This document shows, piece by piece, positions 51,426 to 52,406 of a stretch of 52,406 nucleotides of DNA. The position numbers were made by a program, and so were the translations under genes. How positions within the stretch are numbered: the first letter of the stretch is position 1; each line of letters opens with the position of its first letter. The notes beneath the pieces are model-generated. The model did no database searches, was not told the DNA's origin, and worked only from the letters and a program-made list of their open reading frames with translations. The stretch comes from JBGRQA01 sp041725895. Its GTDB lineage: Bacteria; Bacteroidota; Bacteroidia; Bacteroidales; Marinifilaceae. The stretch covers positions 1 through 52,406 of the forward strand of contig JBGRQA010000038.1 in the NCBI GenBank assembly GCA_041725895.1, read 5' to 3'.

Positions 51426-52240
51426 AATTAAATTAAATTTTGTTGTTTAGATTGATTGGTATTTGTTATCACGGTTTGTAATAACAATTTACCAGCAATT
51501 TAATCAAAATATCTATGTTAACCATTGTGCTTACTTAAAGGTTAAGTTATTTTAACATTTTATTATGTTTTGTACGATGTTGCTTCTACATCGCAATGGT
51601 AGTATCGTAAGTATCGGGTACGACTCATTTCTTTATGGCTTACTTCTGCCTTTTTGTGAGTTATCATCCATTGTATTGATTCGAACAAAACTTGCGGATG
51701 GAAACCACAACCCGGATCAGAATTCAAGTTACCTATTTTTTGCGATAGAGTTTTTGCTTGATCTATAATTATAGATAAAATCTATTGTGTTGGGTTATCG
51801 ATTGTGATATAGGGAAGGAGATATTGATAGACTTTGTCTATGAAATGACTTTTTCCTTTCATTCGATTTTGGGTAGAGAGGAAGGTGGCTATTTTAAAGG
51901 AATGAGATTGAAAATTTGCTGCCTACTACCAATGTAGATCTGAACGATTGGATTCTCAGAAGGTTTGGGTGTGCTATTTCTGGTGCTAAAGATCATAAAA
52001 ACAGGTAGGTGGGAGGGTTTGGGTTCGTGCTGGATTTTTGAAGAATTAGAAGTAGTTCCTCTAAAAAGCCTTACGAATGGTATTTTTAGTATTGGAGAAT
52101 AGATCAGAGCTAAAGGTATTGTATTCTGTTTAGAGAATGGTTTGGATCATCTCTATTGTTGTATATAAATTTGTTGATTCTATATGGATTATAGTAAATG
52201 TTTTTCGTTCAAAGAAATTCCTAGTAATCTGCTTTCGTCC
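51426..52240. other. 815-bp gene-free right flank
   Basis: AT-rich, no convincing gene; a 67-codon frame at 51565-51768 has no RBS, no family and poor codon use. It presumably contains the promoter of the M16 gene near 51430-51530. No RNA gene seen. Confidence 0.4.
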
Positions 52241-52243
52241 TAT

Positions 52244-52406
52244 AGCCGGACGGGCTTTTCTTTTGTCTTGATACAAAAGAAACAAAAAATCAAGGCTTCG
52301 GCACTCGTTGACCCATTACGGCTCGAAGGCTAAACAGAATGAACTCGGTCGTTCCTCCCTCAAACAGCATTCTGTTCTTAACGCCTTTTTCACCTATGGG
52401 GCCCCA
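52244..52406. repeat. Structured repeat element at the right edge (incomplete)
   Basis: Contains two inverted repeats: a 10-bp stem TTTCTTTTGT/ACAAAAGAAA (52257-52266 with 52273-52282, 6-nt loop) and a 9-bp stem AACAGAATG/CATTCTGTT (52333-52341 with 52378-52386). I recall similar sequences (CTTTTGT..GATACAAAAG, then TCGTTCCTCCCTCAAAC) as a common dispersed element in Bacteroidota genomes, usually intergenic; I cannot verify this here. The element runs out of the window at 52406. Confidence 0.5.

Noticed and set aside
51565..51768. Plus-strand ORF of 67 codons in the right flank
   Set aside because: No promoter, RBS or family; codon use is poor.
1..52406. tRNA or rRNA genes
   Set aside because: No cloverleaf or rRNA-like stretch was recognised on reading both strands; a dedicated search tool would settle it.

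Overview
The window looks like chromosome of a member of the Bacteroidota, probably a marine or brackish Marinilabiliales-type organism (inference). Supports: promoters of the TTTG-N19/21-TAnnTTTG type, many Bacteroidota-typical families (DUF6266, DUF6090, DUF2007, FtsX-type permeases, Bacteroidota HU-like protein, long phenylalanine hydroxylase), weak or absent Shine-Dalgarno sequences, and roughly 40-45% G+C. NhaA fits a saline habitat. Superoxide reductase and a phosphofructokinase with pyrophosphate-type residues sit beside O2-requiring dioxygenases and catalase, which suggests a facultative or microaerophilic life.

Layout. 1-561: 3' part of a G+C-rich DUF6266 gene. 1214-5971: catalase, secreted metallophosphoesterase, CotH-like exported protein. 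5972-9114: accessory patch with a dispersed hairpin repeat, decayed small genes, a DUF4291 protein carrying a duplicated N-terminal module, and two coupled unknown genes. 9332-11077: M61-type peptidase. 11497-20963: aromatic amino acid catabolism (flavin reductase-like, FahA, HppD, HmgA on the minus strand), then a tandem adenylate kinase, then SDR, phenylalanine hydroxylase and a 6-pyruvoyl-tetrahydropterin synthase-like enzyme. 21204-30194: DUF3820, GAF, MnmA, M13 peptidase lipoprotein, a 20-bp minisatellite, PPi-type PFK, small secreted protein, NhaA, DUF2007. 30216-36592: RecD2 helicase, an oxidative stress block (58-aa winged helix, superoxide reductase, peroxiredoxin, divergent Fur/PerR), ABM monooxygenase, HU-like protein. 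36593-52406: 22-bp tandem repeat, FtsX permease, cold shock protein, DUF6090, UvrD and MrfA-type helicases, two lipoproteins, M16 peptidase, and a gene-free right end carrying part of a structured repeat.

How the parts fit. Phenylalanine would be hydroxylated by the pterin-dependent PheH (PTPS and the SDR may supply tetrahydropterin), transaminated elsewhere, and degraded by HppD, HmgA and FahA; no maleylacetoacetate isomerase is visible. Peroxiredoxin, superoxide reductase and PerR form a divergent redox locus with a strong promoter and an imperfect palindrome that could be the operator. RecD2, UvrD-like and MrfA-like helicases are DNA repair functions. The least explained pieces are the DUF4291 cluster, the tandem adenylate kinase with a degenerate second P-loop, and the tandem and dispersed repeats. 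No tRNA, rRNA, IS element or CRISPR array was seen.
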